Positions 33,179-44,477 of a DNA stretch of 64,000 nt are shown here, one piece after another. Source of the stretch: Rhyacophila brunnea. Lineage: Eukaryota > Arthropoda > Insecta > Trichoptera > Rhyacophilidae. Position 1 is the stretch's first letter. Every line of letters starts with the position of its first letter. The stretch spans positions 1,426,001-1,490,000 of the forward strand of contig JAGYXB010000056.1 in assembly GCA_022495005.1 (NCBI GenBank), in the 5' to 3' direction. The notes beneath the pieces are model-generated. The model did no database searches and was not told where the DNA came from. It saw only the letters and a program-made list of their open reading frames with translations. The translations under genes and the position numbers were made by a program.

Positions 33179-33424
33179 CGTAGAAAATAGTGGTTACATA
33201 GTTTGAGACGAGACGCAAGGAAGACGTACTGAGATAATACATTTACGAAACAACAAATTCTTCAAATTTTAATATATTATCAATATTTTTATAAAAAATA
33301 TATAAAGAAGTTATTCGTAATCAGAAGTACAATTAATAATGATGGCGGGCCGCAAAAAAATACCCGGTGGGCCACATGCGGCCCGCGGGCCGCAGTTTGC
33401 CCCCCCCTGATATAGATGATTTGT

Positions 33425-33570
33425 GATTTTTTTTTTTTTTGCCAATTTACTGTCGCCAAATCAATAATTTAAAAAACACCTCATAAACATGTGACCTGAG
33501 TGAAATTAAATCTCAAATATTTCACTATTTGGGTGAGTGCTCTTATCCATTAAATTACCGACCCATCTAT
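33425..33570 (-). mobile_element. tRNA-like SINE (family M), minus strand
   Basis: T14 at 33428-33441 is a poly-A tail on the minus strand. At the other end the minus strand reads GGTCGGTAATTTAATGGATA then AGAGCACTCACCC, a tRNA-like D arm and anticodon arm. A T-arm-like AAATATTTGAGATTT follows. Single copy in this window. Confidence 0.45.
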
Positions 33571-33740
33571 CATTCATGCGATTAATCACTAATGACTAGG
33601 TAGACTATTTAATTCCAAAAAATTACAATTCGAATGAATTTAACTCAATTTTGAATTTAGAGAGCGCTTATGAGCAGGTAGGTATTAATAAAGCCAATAG
33701 TTAAAATTTATCTCAATTAAACATGGCAGTCGTAGCATAA

Positions 33741-34895
33741 GGCCCCCATAGACGGACAGTTCTCGTAGCAGTTTGAACATGGCACAGACAATAACTGTTC
33801 AATAACTGTACGTTAGTGGACACACCACAGATCAGTTTAACTACCCCATTTAAATCTGTCGAACTGTCAACAGACGTGCCCATATACGTACAGTTATTGT
33901 CCGTGGCAGAGCAAGTGTCAAAAACTATGGAGGTTATGTTCGCGGAGATAATACACAGGGGTATTGTTTAAATTAGTTTTAGGTAGGGTATACTTGAACG
34001 ATGATACACGAATAATTTGACATAAATACACACCTATGACGTTGGTAAAATGAATCATGATTTCGCTAGTGGATTGTGTATTTTATCGATTCACCGAAAC
34101 AATATTATACACATTCGTGTAAATATAAAATATAATCTTTTCTTTTGAATAAATTATTCCCTTTAATGGACAGTATTAATTAAGTAAGAAAACGGTAATA
34201 TTTATAAAGGTATTGATTTTATATAAAATAAGCCACAAAATTATATTTATATTTACATCAATCATCAGTATAATAATTAATTACTATGATTATAAAATAT
34301 ATACTTAAATTTTATTTAGATTTAGCGACATTGTCATTCACAATTGGGTATATTAATTTATGTTGTGAACGTCTTAAATTAATAATTTGTAATATTCACT
34401 ACATACAATAAATAAAATTAGTCTATATTTTCACAATAACTTAATATTTATAATGCTCTCTAAATTTTTAACATTTATATTATATTGTATAAAATAATAT
34501 GTTTACATAAATAACTATTACTTTGTTTTACTCTCGTAAAAATAAATAAAATATAATATTTGCGATCTCCGCGTACATAGTATTATTATATTTTTAATAA
34601 TAAATGAATTTGTATTTTATAACAAGCAACACCAGCCGTAGTTGTATCGCGCGGTATATTCTACTTTACGTTACCGCCATCTAATGTCAGTCGAGAACTT
34701 TCGGCTAGTTGAAATTCCAACAGTTTTACAAAAACACGGGAGTGGGGGGTCGCTGGCAGTTTGAACATGGCACATATCTGAAAGGTCGAAAAGTGTCCGT
34801 CTATGGGCGCCGCAGATTATCTACCAAAGATAACAGCTGTATAGTTATTAACTGGCATGTTCAACCTGTTACGAGAACTGTCCGTCTGTGGTTGC
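33741..34895. mobile_element. 1.15-kb TIR element, superfamily unknown
   Basis: Left GGCCCCCATAGACGGACAGT then TCTCGTAGCAG, right CTGTTACGAGAACTGTCCG then TCTGTGGTTGC: inverted for about 40 bp including GAACATG. A subterminal second copy of the end lies at 34745-34805 (GTGTCCGTCTATGGGCGCC). Interior is AT-rich and non-coding, and no duplication could be fixed. 33571-33740 shows nothing. Confidence 0.65.
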
Positions 34896-36279
34896 AATAG
34901 TGGTAATGCACAGGGCGCGATTCCCAAGAGGCGTAGGTTCGAAAAGGTGTCGAAACAGATTTTTTTCTATCGGCTATATTTTCTCATGAGAGTTTTCAGA
35001 ATGATATATGTTAAATAGTTAGAATGGTATATTCTTAAATCTTGTAAATTATTCGTTGTAAAAAAGAAATAGTTAATTGCAAATTAATATGCAAATACAT
35101 GATCTGCAAAATATGGCATTTTTATGAGACATCTTTTATTCAAATATAGAACTAAATTCACTAGTCTCCCGACATATTTTTTTACGAGAAATATATAAGT
35201 ACCACTTACTAGGACTTTGCTATGAATCCATAGAACAGTAACACTTCTAGGCAAAGTGCCGCCATTTTAGGCAAACTTAGAACGTCAATCATTTTCATTC
35301 TGTGTTTTATACTGTCTGAAAATTCATTAGGTACCTACGTCTACGTACCTATTTTATTATTTATTTTTGCCAATCTTAAGCAGTCAAATACACAAAAAAA
35401 AAATTTAATTGACATACTCAACATCCACTGAGAGTTTGTTGAATTACAATAAACCGCCATTATAATAGTGAATAGATATATACATATTAAAACATTATCA
35501 AGATTTTTTATGCTTTAACTAGGTATTTTTAAATTGAGATATTGGTAGATACTTTTTAATAAAGTGTCTGCATCAGCTGCTTAATGAAATACAGCCACTG
35601 CTCCCAAAAGCTGAAATATTTGCATACACTCATAGAACGTCAATGCCAAACATACATTAAAAAACAACAACTGAATTTGTCAAACACTAATATTCTTATG
35701 CGAACATTTTACGACTCTTTTTCACGGGTGAACTTATGTTTATGTGGTATCTGTTATGGTTATACTGTGCTGAAAAGTTAGGTTTAAAAAGAAAACTGCG
35801 AAACGTTATAATATGTATGTATATTATTTTGAATGGTTAACTTTGAACGCGGTAAAAGCGGTCAGAGAAAAAGCGAGCAGGCGTTAGAAACGAGAATCGC
35901 ATCACACCTCTCCACAGGAATCCACCGACTCATCATGGTGCCGAATAAAGCCGAAGATGCCCGAAAGTATCCGAGCGGAATGGATCACATCCAAAATAAC
36001 ATAACAAAACATGATAACAACGAAAAAACGTAAAAAAAACTTGTAAAACGTAGAGAAAACGGCACTCTGGTTGCTGTCTTTGAGAGGGTGTCCACATTTT
36101 TATATTATAAGTATTTAAGACGATACATCAGTGAAACGGCAAATAATTTTCAACTATTGGCGCGACGAAATTTTGGACTCGCTGGCATTCGGAGAGCGAA
36201 CGTCGAGGTGTGAATACGTCAATTTGTTTCGTGATGGCGACGGGGGTATTAATTCTTAAAATCGTGTAAAGATGACTGA
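34896..36279. other. No recognised element; one GC-richer patch
   Basis: 35830-36250 is richer in G+C and has a 66-codon frame (starts MVNFERGKSGQRKSEQALET) with no recognisable domain. The rest is AT-rich non-coding. Confidence 0.35.
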
Positions 36280-37560
36280 AAACGTTACCCATTTACTTGA
36301 AAAAAAAAACATGTCAATGAATATATTATTATTGTTACTAATAGAACATAAGTGTCCACCACCACCCGTCATATATGCACAGCCGTGGATATGCACGGCC
36401 GCTTTCTATGACGCTTTAAACGTGTCTGAAAGAAGTGATTTTAAGTGCTCATTCCGTCCCGAGACGGAGCCGCACGGGATTGATGCTGCAACCATGCACC
36501 GTAGTGCTGAAAGAAGAAAGTTAAGAAAGAAAATGTTTGTTTTTGACTGGCTCTGCTGTCCGCTGACGTTAAGCGCTTTGTGTACCCGCATACTGAGTGT
36601 CACGAATTGAAATGGATGAGTCTACAGAAGAGCCGGGACTATCCCGCTCCCCATACGACGCTGCAAATTTCTCAAATGCCGCAAAGTTGGCCTCGGTTGC
36701 TACCAGATCTCCATGACCAATTGGGCCCGTGTGAGGACGGACCCTGGCAAACAGCTCCGCTTGTTCGAATTCCATAAGCGGGCAATCCCAGAGGATGTGT
36801 TCAACATCTTGGTGGTCATGCCCGCAGGTACAACCCGGCCCATCTACCATCAAGCCAAACTCGTGGAGTCTGGCGGCGAAGTTGCCATGGCCGGTGAGGA
36901 ACTGGCTAATCCAGTGCGAAGGTTGGAGTCTTCTAGTTTGGTGCCTGCAGAATACGTCTGGAAAAAACTGTAAGTGTGCCGCCCCTTGGGGAGGCGGTCC
37001 ACCTCGCCTGCCATGCCGCAAATGCGGTCTTGTACACAATGTCACTTACAGTCTTCCTGTAAGGAACGTCCTCGGATCTCTGCGGTGGTGTCAGATGGAC
37101 ACCGGCGAGTTTTGTGCTGATCCCCCTCAAGAGGAGGGTGATCGATCCTCTGACTTGGACGTGCAGATCGAGGGGTAGCACCCCCGCGAGTACGGCAAGC
37201 GCGTCAGTAGAAGTTGTGCGGTAGGCTTTGGTAAGCGAGATCAGCGCAAGTCGCTGCCCGCTTAATAGTGCGCGTCTCACGAGAGTTAATGAGTTTACTC
37301 GGGAATGCCAAATGCTGGAGGCGTAACCGGCAATTCCCATGAAAATTGCGCCGTATGCAACCTTATGGGCTCTAGGCTTAAGTCCCCAATTGTTACTAAT
37401 AGAACAATAAACAGAACATTTAATAGACGCATGTTGGATTTATATGACTAATTATATTTCGTTCGGCATGCGTCATTTGCACCCACGACCCGCAATCCGT
37501 GCATCGCCTAGCCATGATCTTTTTAGACCATGCCTCAAGTGAGGTATAGCCAGAAAAATT
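36280..37560 (+). repeat. Family G repeat, copy 1, interrupted by the R1-like LINE
   Basis: Pieces 36280-36348 and 37389-37560 are together the inverse of 63775-64000. The right piece has CGACCCGCAATCCGTGCATC, CGCCTAGCCATGATC and TAGACCATGC. Its complement looks like a tRNA-related SINE head (GTGGCTAGGCGATGCG). The interruption has an 18-bp duplication. Confidence 0.7.
36349..37388 (-). mobile_element. R1-like LINE 3' end, copy 2, with 18-bp TSD and paralogous empty site
   Basis: 1040 bp on the minus strand. The RT C-terminal region (37340-36933: GIAGYASSIWHSRVN, then YRTTSTDALAVLAGVLPLDL) is followed, after a frameshift near 36960, by the RNase H-distal zinc-knuckle region and stop, then the 3' UTR ending GGTGGTGGACACTTA. 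It has no poly-A. ATTGTTACTAATAGAACA flanks both sides (36331-36348 and 37389-37406). The unoccupied paralogue at 63946-63963 has it once. 5' truncated and frameshifted, so inactive. Confidence 0.9.
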
Positions 37561-38455
37561 TTGTTAATATAGATTAAACGTTTTCTCTAGTCAGGATGGG
37601 GCGCAAAATTGCGAATTCTTGTAAATGATTTTTATTTCATAATGAAAAAAAATGGTATTCCTACATAACATATTCAATCAAAAACTTGTATTCCCTAAAC
37701 AGAATAATAATTATTATAAGTCGCAATTTCACGACGCGGATAAAATAAGGTGTCGCCTATATTTTAGAGAGGATGAAAATAATGGTTTGAATACATTATC
37801 ATCACGATATGTGCTGTCACGTCCTGTCAAAGTAAGCTGCCACTACGGGGAAAAACGTGTAATGTTGTATTTAAAAAATAAATGTTATCAGACTGATGCT
37901 GCCATCCCGTAGCACATTTAAACTTTAAACAAACGTACATTGTCAGTTGTTAGATTACTAAAGACAATAAGAACTGAAGTAGTTATACATATTGCTAAAT
38001 TATATTACCGATGTAAAATAAAATTCTATTAATAAGTAAAGCCATGGTCACAGTGTGTTTTGACATAGAAACACGTGGCCGTTCCGATTAAACGAAATCA
38101 AAATTACGACTTCATTCTGTGTTCATTACATTTTGTATGCCTCCGACAGCAAGTGTCATTTTTTATTATTCAATTTCTTTAAATCAGCTTTAGATAATCA
38201 ATTCTGGTTTTTAGCATAGCGTTGTTTTATTTTATACTATGTAAGCGTCGGTATTTTGAGAGGAATTCAACTTATTTCATTTTATTTCATTGCTCTCAAA
38301 ATATAAAAGGTTTATACGTAAACATTGCGTGGTTTTAGAAATGTTATGACATATTACGAAAATATACAAATGTACGTAAAACATAAATACTTATATGTAG
38401 ATACATAATAATATATTACCACACAAGTGCCTATAGATGGATGTATATTATTTTA
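37561..38455. other. No recognised element
   Basis: An 86-codon frame at 37652-37912 is basic and AT-rich without a known domain. Nothing else seen. Confidence 0.35.
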
Positions 38456-38975
38456 TGAAATTGTTCGCAGAGTGAAGCTAGGCTGGAGTGCTTTTGGTCT
38501 TCAAAAATGACCTTCCACTGTACCTAAAACGCAAAGTTTTCAACATGTGTGTGCTTCCCGTAATCACATATGCATGTGAATCATGGACCCTAAGTTAAAG
38601 AGAGATCCAGAAACTTAAGAGTAGCACAACGCTGTATGGAGAGGTGCATGCTGGGCATAACTCGAAAGGACAAAAAGAGGACTGAGTCAATAAGGGAACA
38701 GACAAGGGTTTGCCATGTAATAGAGTTTGCTAAAATCCCAAAATGGAATGGGCACATAGCTCGAAGAAGAGGCAATCGTTGGACAAATTTAGTCATCCAG
38801 TGGTATCTAAGAGGTAAAAAACGTCCGCAAGGTAGACCCAGAGGCCGCTGGATCGATGAAATGATAAAGTTCTGCTGAAGTACGTGACAACGCAATGCAC
38901 AGGACCGAGAGAAGTGGAATCAGCTTGGAGAGGCCTTCATCCAGCAGTGGATAGATTCAGGCTGATGATGATGAT
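38456..38975 (+). mobile_element. RTE-type LINE 3' end with TGA-repeat tail
   Basis: Frame pieces: VFNMCVLPVITYACESWTLS, stop, then IQKLRVAQRCMERCMLGITR and KIPKWNGHIARRRGNRW, then GRPRGRWIDEMIKFC-stop, followed by coding-like DREKW.QLGEAFIQQWID and a CTGATGATGATGAT tail. This C-terminus, with Q..MER.MLGI....R...I...T.V..., HIARR and the TGA tail, is the standard 3' end of insect RTE LINEs. 5' truncated, with stops in ORF2. Confidence 0.85.
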
Positions 38976-39199
38976 ATACTATATTACCAGAAAAATCAAA
39001 AGTAACTAATATAATAACTCACACTGCAGGTGGATGATAAATCGAAAATCGTCACCCCGTTTCAAGCTTATTGTTAGGGAAAATGACCCTTTTCGATTGC
39101 CACCAGTTATTGTGTTTCGTATTGGTCTCTTTATAGAAGAACATACCATAATGTATTGCATTAAAGTAAAGTAATTATACAGTAATGATGGCGTTAGAT

Positions 39200-39212
39200 G
39201 GGGGGGGGGGGG
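39200..39212 (+). repeat. G13 homopolymer
   Basis: Thirteen consecutive G in AT-rich surroundings. 38976-39596 otherwise shows nothing recognised. Confidence 0.95.
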
Positions 39213-39596
39213 TTATAGAGAACGTGACGTCCCAAAATCATCAATAACAAAATATAAACTCACGTTATTTTCGGATGGATTTATTAAAAAAAGTTGACCA
39301 AAATTTCTATATTCACCATTAACTTTACCAAGTGTAAAATAAATTTCGTTAAAATGTCACAAAATTTGTTGGTAGGTACTTACTACCACTTAACTTACTA
39401 GCACTTGCTAAATACCGGGTATTTTATTTAAATAAATAAATAAGTCTGAATGATGTATCTATAGTCTAAGGTCTGAATTCTAGAAAATGTCATTGTTTGG
39501 GCAATTAAATTATCTATTTTATGACGTGCAGCGAGTAAGAAAAATAAGGTCACCACTGCTTATCAATACAAGTGAAATATTATAGTACCTACCAGA

Positions 39597-40015
39597 GAAC
39601 TCAGAAATAATGGGAACTGAAATACCTAACGGGTAAGGAGAAGCAGGCAACCGATCTCGAATAAGGAAGAATACGGGATAAATTTAAACACGTGTCAAGA
39701 ATACGTCATACGTCGAATACTGACAACTGCTTTCGGTTTATGCATAGACGCACATTTAATATTGGTGTATTACACACATTATTGCACGTCTATAATGCGT
39801 GGTATTTTCGTAGGACATTCACACATTCAAAACCCTGCGTCAAAATTTACTGTATTGGTATTAAAGGTATACATTTAATATTGGTGTATTACACACATTA
39901 TTGCACGTCTATAATGCGTGGTGTTTTCGTAGGACATTCACACATTCAAAACCCTGCGTCAAAATTTACTGTATTGGTATTTAAGGTATAGGATTTATTA
40001 TCTGTTCTGTGGTAG
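39597..40015 (+). repeat. Family K repeat, copy 2, with tandem duplication
   Basis: Longer copy of 13075-13385. Contains two direct units of 119 bp (39752-39870 and 39871-39989) that differ at only a few bases, each holding TTGCACGTCTATAATGCGTG and TCACACATTCAAAACCCTGC. Reading frames across it are by-products of the duplication. Confidence 0.75.
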
Positions 40016-40702
40016 CTACATTTACACAGTTAGTAAAATCACAAGGCGGGCATTTCTTTTCCATTGGTACTAATTACGGCGTTAATTAAAGCTGCGAAGA
40101 CAGCGTTAATTCAGAAAGCTTTCTCGCTCTGCTGCGTTACGTTGCGCTTTAACTTAAAAGCTTGTCAAATAGAATAGGTAATGCAACAGAAAACACTTGT
40201 CGCCGCTACACGATCGTGTTATCTTTATCTCAATCAAACATTAATTAAATGAAAGGCACGAAGGTACGGGATTAAAACATTTACTCCGGCACACTAACCA
40301 ATTAGGGATTGTCACTTGTAATTAGTAATGCAAGCCTTTTTTATTAAATAATTTTTATTTTAAACCATTTATACTGGCGCGCACACAAGAAGGGTGAGGT
40401 TTCCAGTTACATGTAAAATTTACGTATTACATTTCACTGTAGCACAGTTTACAGTGAGCTGTCTTACCGGAAAGAAATTTTCGTATATATAGCATTGAGA
40501 AAACTCATTGTTCGTGGAGCATTATTGCAGACAGTACTGTTCTAGTAGGTATTGATTGGCATGGAATGTTTGATAATAACGCTGTCATTATAATCAGATA
40601 TTTGATAGGTTGATATGAAAACCTACCAGAATTTTATATAAATTTAACGATATTATGATTGCATTTATAATCTTCTTACATACCTATTTTTTCTGTCTTT
40701 CC
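40016..40702. other. No recognised element
   Basis: AT-rich, non-coding, no family match found in the window. Confidence 0.4.
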
Positions 40703-40746
40703 TTTGTATTTAAAAAAATACGACACCCGACCGGACTTGAACATAA
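40703..40746 (-). repeat. tRNA-SINE head fragment (family L)
   Basis: CGACACCCGACCGGACTTGA read on the minus strand gives TTCAAGTCCGGTCGGGTGTCG, resembling the T-arm and acceptor end seen at 57140-57230. It runs into the element that starts at 40747. Confidence 0.35.
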
Positions 40747-41127
40747 GAAGCGCCTAGTTTCAAAAGCCCCTAAAACGGTTTTTGAAATTTTTTTAGTTAG
40801 ATATATGTATTTAGATAGATATTTTTGTTACCTATATTATGGCCAAAGATTTAACTTTATAAAATGCCAAAAACCGTTAATACGTATGATCAAAAATTAG
40901 GGTAAATTTCTAAACCGGATAAAATGGATGTGTGTGCTTTTCAAATACCCCTAAAAAGAAAAGCCAATGTAATGTAATAAATTAAAAAAAAAATACATAA
41001 AGTTCACAGATTTGATAGATGTGATTTTTTCTCATTCTTTTCAAAACTACCTAAAATCGTTTTTCTCATTTTTCTCAGAACTACCTAAAACCGTTTTAGG
41101 GGCTTTTGAAACTTGGCGCTTCATAAT
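40747..41127. mobile_element. MITE with about 36-bp TIRs
   Basis: Left GAAGCGCCTAGTTTCAAAAG and right CTTTTGAAACTTGGCGCTTC are inverted and extend through CCCCTAAAACGG. Degenerate extra copies of the AACTACCTAAAA...CGTTTT word lie inside the right half. No coding content; the frame at 40655-40900 is not a gene. Confidence 0.65.
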
Positions 41128-41246
41128 ACTTATAAATACTTACTGAATTCGTGCCAGTGTGCTTTTCCAATCCTACGGGCATCCTACTTAATTACTACAA
41201 ATTTTAATTAGTAGTTCTTGCATGAAATGCTTATGAAATTGCATTA

Positions 41247-41722
41247 AAGCCTAACACATCAGCAGACTCGCAGACCCAACCAGATTCAGCTATCGTCGTG
41301 AGAAATCGTCGACTATAAATATGAATAGCATGGAACGATTCAACTACCGACCTAATAATGTTGTCGCTTGATTTGATTGGTTCGTAATATACCTACGCTC
41401 AGTTGCGAGAGTGTGAACAATTATAAGTACCTAAAGCAAAATATAAATTTTAAGCAAGTTACGAGTTACTGATTGTATCTATTTACTAGGATATTAGTAT
41501 TGTCTGTTAAAATGATGACTAAAGTCAGGTAGCCTTCATTATGTAAAAGTCAAATTTGTGTTGTTATGTCGTACGTTCTCGGTAATCTTCGGGTTAATAG
41601 TGCCAAAAAATAGGAAATGTTCCAATTCGGTCACAACTCCAGGGCTCAACAGTAACTTTTTACGATCAGGGGCGATCGCGGCAGACGGTCGGACGGAGAA
41701 TCTGCCAATGTAATCTGAGCTT
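41247..41722. mobile_element. Family C TIR element, copy 2
   Basis: Left AAGCCTAACACATCAGCAGA and right TCTGCCAATGTAATCTGAGC, ending CTT, are inverted, with TA on both sides. Inner words CGCAGACCCAACC and GACGGTCGGACGG also pair. It matches 31563-32149 in order (TCGTCGTG, CGATTCAA, GATTGGTT). Non-coding. Nothing seen in 41723-41950. Confidence 0.6.
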
Positions 41723-42624
41723 TATAATGTTGGCTATCTCTATTTGTATATTATACAATTAAGGTAAGTATCAATTATTTCTTCCATAATTACTAACCGA
41801 AGTCACGGATCACTCCATTATTTAGTTTTTGTACGTATTTAGACTTGCTAATAATTTAATAAACTATTTTTATTCAACAAATAAGACACAAGATTTGAGA
41901 ATTTAACATTATATATATATATTTGTACGTATATTGTGTATAATATGTAACAGTGGCGAAGGGTGGATGTAGGCTGTTAAGATCCGCTATAAATAGTGCA
42001 CTCTAAACTTTGTCAGGCATACGTAGATATTTGTTTTCATTGAAATAAGACTACAATTATTTACAGATGCTGTTGGTTAGTTTTTAAAATTCAATTAAAC
42101 CATGCGAAACCAAATCATAATAGACAATAGTAAAAAAAATACTCGTCTATCTAAAAAATATCTAAAATTACTTATGCAATTAAATTGTACATAACTTTAG
42201 ATATTCTATAGATAGAATATCTAATATTTTTTATCTATTATAGTTTGGTTTAGGCAGGGCTTACTTAATGAATTTAAAAAAATGAACCAACAATATGTGT
42301 AATATGTACTTATTCTTAATCCAATGAAAACAAATAAGTATGTAGGTATACCAAATCTATTATGGGTTGGTTTAGGCAGGGTTTAATTAATTTGTAAAAA
42401 AATACCAATACCAATTTTAGTCTTAGTTCAATAAAAATAAATACATAAGTACCTATGACTAAACCAGTTTTTTTTTTTTTTTTTTGTGATTTTACCGAGG
42501 CTTTGACTGCGACTCGCTGTCATATCGCCTCTTCTCTTCTAGAAGGGGATCCTTCGATCAGGTCCTCACTCCTATTCTGTTAAATGGCTTTATAATTATT
42601 TTGTCTAGCCCTTCCGTCTTTCTT

Positions 42625-42871
42625 TCTTTCTTCTTTAGACGCCAGTGTTTTATGCACCAGAATCGCTCTCCTCCGTATCCATCCTTTCTGTATTTTCGAT
42701 ACATCGTGTAATCATTGAATTTCAGATAGTCTAATTCAGACCTCAGCCAAGTCTCTGAGATTAATGCTATTGAAATTTTTGTCTTATTAAGTAGAGTTCT
42801 ATATCATCCTTTTTTTGCTTCATACTTCTGGCATTCCATTGTAAAATCTTAATTTGTTTTTTATTATCCAT
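42625..42871 (-). pseudogene. LINE ORF2 start: apurinic-type endonuclease N-terminus only
   Basis: From ATG 42871: MDNKKQIKILQWNARSMKQK, then after a frameshift ISETWLRSEL and KDGYGG, then AILVHKTLASKE in another frame. ILQWNARS, SETWL and GYGG are the first conserved blocks of the APE-like endonuclease that nicks target DNA for LINEs. The domain stops at about codon 90; downstream catalytic residues and the whole reverse transcriptase are missing. Confidence 0.8.
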
Positions 42872-42952
42872 TTTGCTCCAGAACCTCCCCTAGAATTTCC
42901 TTTAAGTGTCCTTCTTTGAATTGTTTGCATACCCAGTCCACTGCTTTAATTA

Positions 42953-43756
42953 TTAGTTGTTTAATGATCTGCTGCCAGTCCCCCCTTTCAGCAAGACTTT
43001 CATAATTTCTCCCATCGCGTTAACCTCTGTCTTCCCCTTTGAATTTTTCTTATTTTTTGTAGGCTTTACACTACTACCTGTAGATATTATTGTTGAGCCT
43101 GAAGCTTCTACCACCGCTTCTTCTTTCTTTTTGTTTTCCTTAGTTTTTTGAATTGTTTCGCTTTCATCTCTTCCTACGATTTTTTTTTGTTTTAATATGT
43201 CAGCATAGCTATTATTTAACATATTTTTTTTTGCCTACTTGAAAGGTATGTTCATTTTTTTCATTGCTTCTTTGCAATTCTTTTCCTCTTGCCACTTTGT
43301 GCATTTTTGGCTGTTTGCCGCGTGGTTACCTTTGCAATTGATGCACGTAATTTCCTCATTTTTTTCGCAGGTTTTGTGGTTTTCACCACACTTAGGGCAC
43401 GTTTCTACTGTATGTCCGCAATTGTTCGTGATATGCCCATATCGCCAGCATTTGTAGCATTGCATAACCCTGAATACATACGGTTCTACAGCAAAAGAGA
43501 CTCCATATATGTAAATTGTTCTCGGCAATATTTTCTCCCTAAATTTAATACTGACTGACGAGGTCTTTGTCAGCTCTCCTGTATCACCTTTTCTTGTCAA
43601 CCTCTTAAGGTTGATTACTTTTGCATCACCTTTGATTTCCATTTGCAGTTCTTGGAGGTCCATATCAATATCGACTTTTCTTATTACTCCATAAGAGCAG
43701 GAGTCATTCTCTTTGGTCACAAAACCGAGATCTTTGAGTTCTCCAGCTTGTTTCAC
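42953..43756 (-). pseudogene. LINE ORF1 with three CCHC-type zinc knuckles
   Basis: The frame 43756-43235 (173 codons) carries knuckles at residues 100-113 (C-x2-C-x4-H-x4-C), 120-130 (C-x2-C-x3-H-x2-C) and 138-152 (C-x2-C-x3-H-x6-C). Three knuckles in a row are a hallmark of gag proteins of I/R1/Jockey-group LINEs, which bind the element RNA. A single TAG at 43237-43235 breaks it; the same frame continues at 43222 with SYADILKQK, a motif usual after the knuckles. A further frameshift near 42960-42990 moves the last ~35 codons into another frame, ending by overlapping the ORF2 ATG at 42871. Confidence 0.85.
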
Positions 43757-43757
43757 T

Positions 43758-44069
43758 TTATCTGCTTCTTTTTCGTCTTCTACTTGGATGTACGTCTTTA
43801 AATTTTTTATTGTAAATTTTCTGTACTTTTACTCCTGCCTTATGCAGCATCTGCGCTATTTTCAATTTTAATGGAATTTTACTTCCCGTCGCTATCATGA
43901 TGATGTTTTGGTTTCCCTTTGGAGTGACCCCAGAGTCTCTTCTGGGTTTTTTTCCAGAGGTCACCGTCTGCCATTCTTCTACTTTTTCTCCAACCACTTC
44001 CTCTTCATCATCGTTTCTTTTCTTCTTCGTTTTTTTGGTTTCATTCACTTCCATCGTGGTGTTTTCCAT
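43758..44069 (-). pseudogene. LINE ORF1 (gag-like) N-terminal part
   Basis: From ATG at 44069: MENTTMEVNETKKTKKKRND, acidic EEEVVGEKVEEW, then PRRDSGVTPKG and a region ending KAGVKVQKIYNKKFKD, after which the frame is lost near 43800. A charged, low-complexity N-terminus is usual for insect non-LTR gag proteins. An in-frame upstream ATG at 44210 adds 47 residues that look like leader. Continues in another frame at 43756. Confidence 0.7.
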
Positions 44070-44477
44070 TTTATTGCTTTTGCCGTTCACGCGGTCTTGG
44101 AATTCGCGCAACAGTGAACAAAAAACAGTGTGGACAACCCCTCGCTTCACAGCGTTTGACGCACTCCCCGCACAAAGTGCACTATCCGTGCAACAATAAA
44201 TATTTTTCACTTTTTCTCAAGCACTGGCACTGATTGTCAAAATCACATGGGACCACACATTTTGAGTTTATTGTCAAATTCATTTACAAACAATATTATT
44301 TTTGTTGTATCCCGTATTTATAACCGTTCGCGAGTAACCAGGCGAATAGCGTCCCGAATACGCAAGCGAAGTTGTACAACCTCACTCCACCGCTGTTGGC
44401 TTCCGACTGGACTAAACCAGTTTAATGTGCACTATTTATGGCGGATCTTAACAGCCTACCTCCACCCTTTGCTACTG

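Larger units (their letters stand above)
32412..33409 (-). mobile_element. hAT transposon remnant, 998 bp, with 8-bp TSD
   Basis: Ends CAGGGGAGGGCAAACTTTTT and GCAGTTTGCCCCCCCCTG are inverted. Both flanks are ATATAGAT (32404-32411 and 33410-33417). The minus strand encodes the C-terminal part of a hAT transposase in two frames, while the zinc finger and most of the catalytic domain are deleted. GGGCCGC words fill the subterminal regions. It belongs to the same TIR subgroup as 4654-5458. Confidence 0.9.
42471..44409 (-). mobile_element. Half-LINE: gag-like ORF1 and truncated ORF2, with poly(A) and 14-bp TSD
   Basis: A minus-strand non-LTR element with its 5' end near 44409 and its 3' end at a T-run (poly-A) from 42471. 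GACTAAACCAGTTT flanks both sides (42457-42470 and 44410-44423). Order: 5' UTR, ORF1 (44069 to about 42870), the first ~85-95 codons of ORF2, then directly a ~130-bp 3' UTR. The reverse transcriptase is absent, so there is a large internal deletion. The 5' end appears complete because ORF1 has its start and leader. Confidence 0.85.
41951..44477. mobile_element. Family A MITE, copy 4, with a nested half-LINE
   Basis: Left end CAGTGGCGAAGGGTGGATG and right end CCACCCTTTGCTACTG are inverted. Flanks ATATGTAA and ATATTATA agree at 6 of 8 positions. The right arm is broken at ACTAAACCAGTTT by the LINE at 42471-44409. Confidence 0.75.

Noticed and set aside
38590..38895. 101-codon minus-strand frame
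   Set aside because: Antisense of the RTE C-terminus at 38456-38975, which has the recognisable protein.
43897..44199. Plus-strand 100-codon frame with a hydrophobic Ser/Phe-rich protein
   Set aside because: It is the antisense of the Lys/Glu-rich N-terminus of the minus-strand LINE ORF1.
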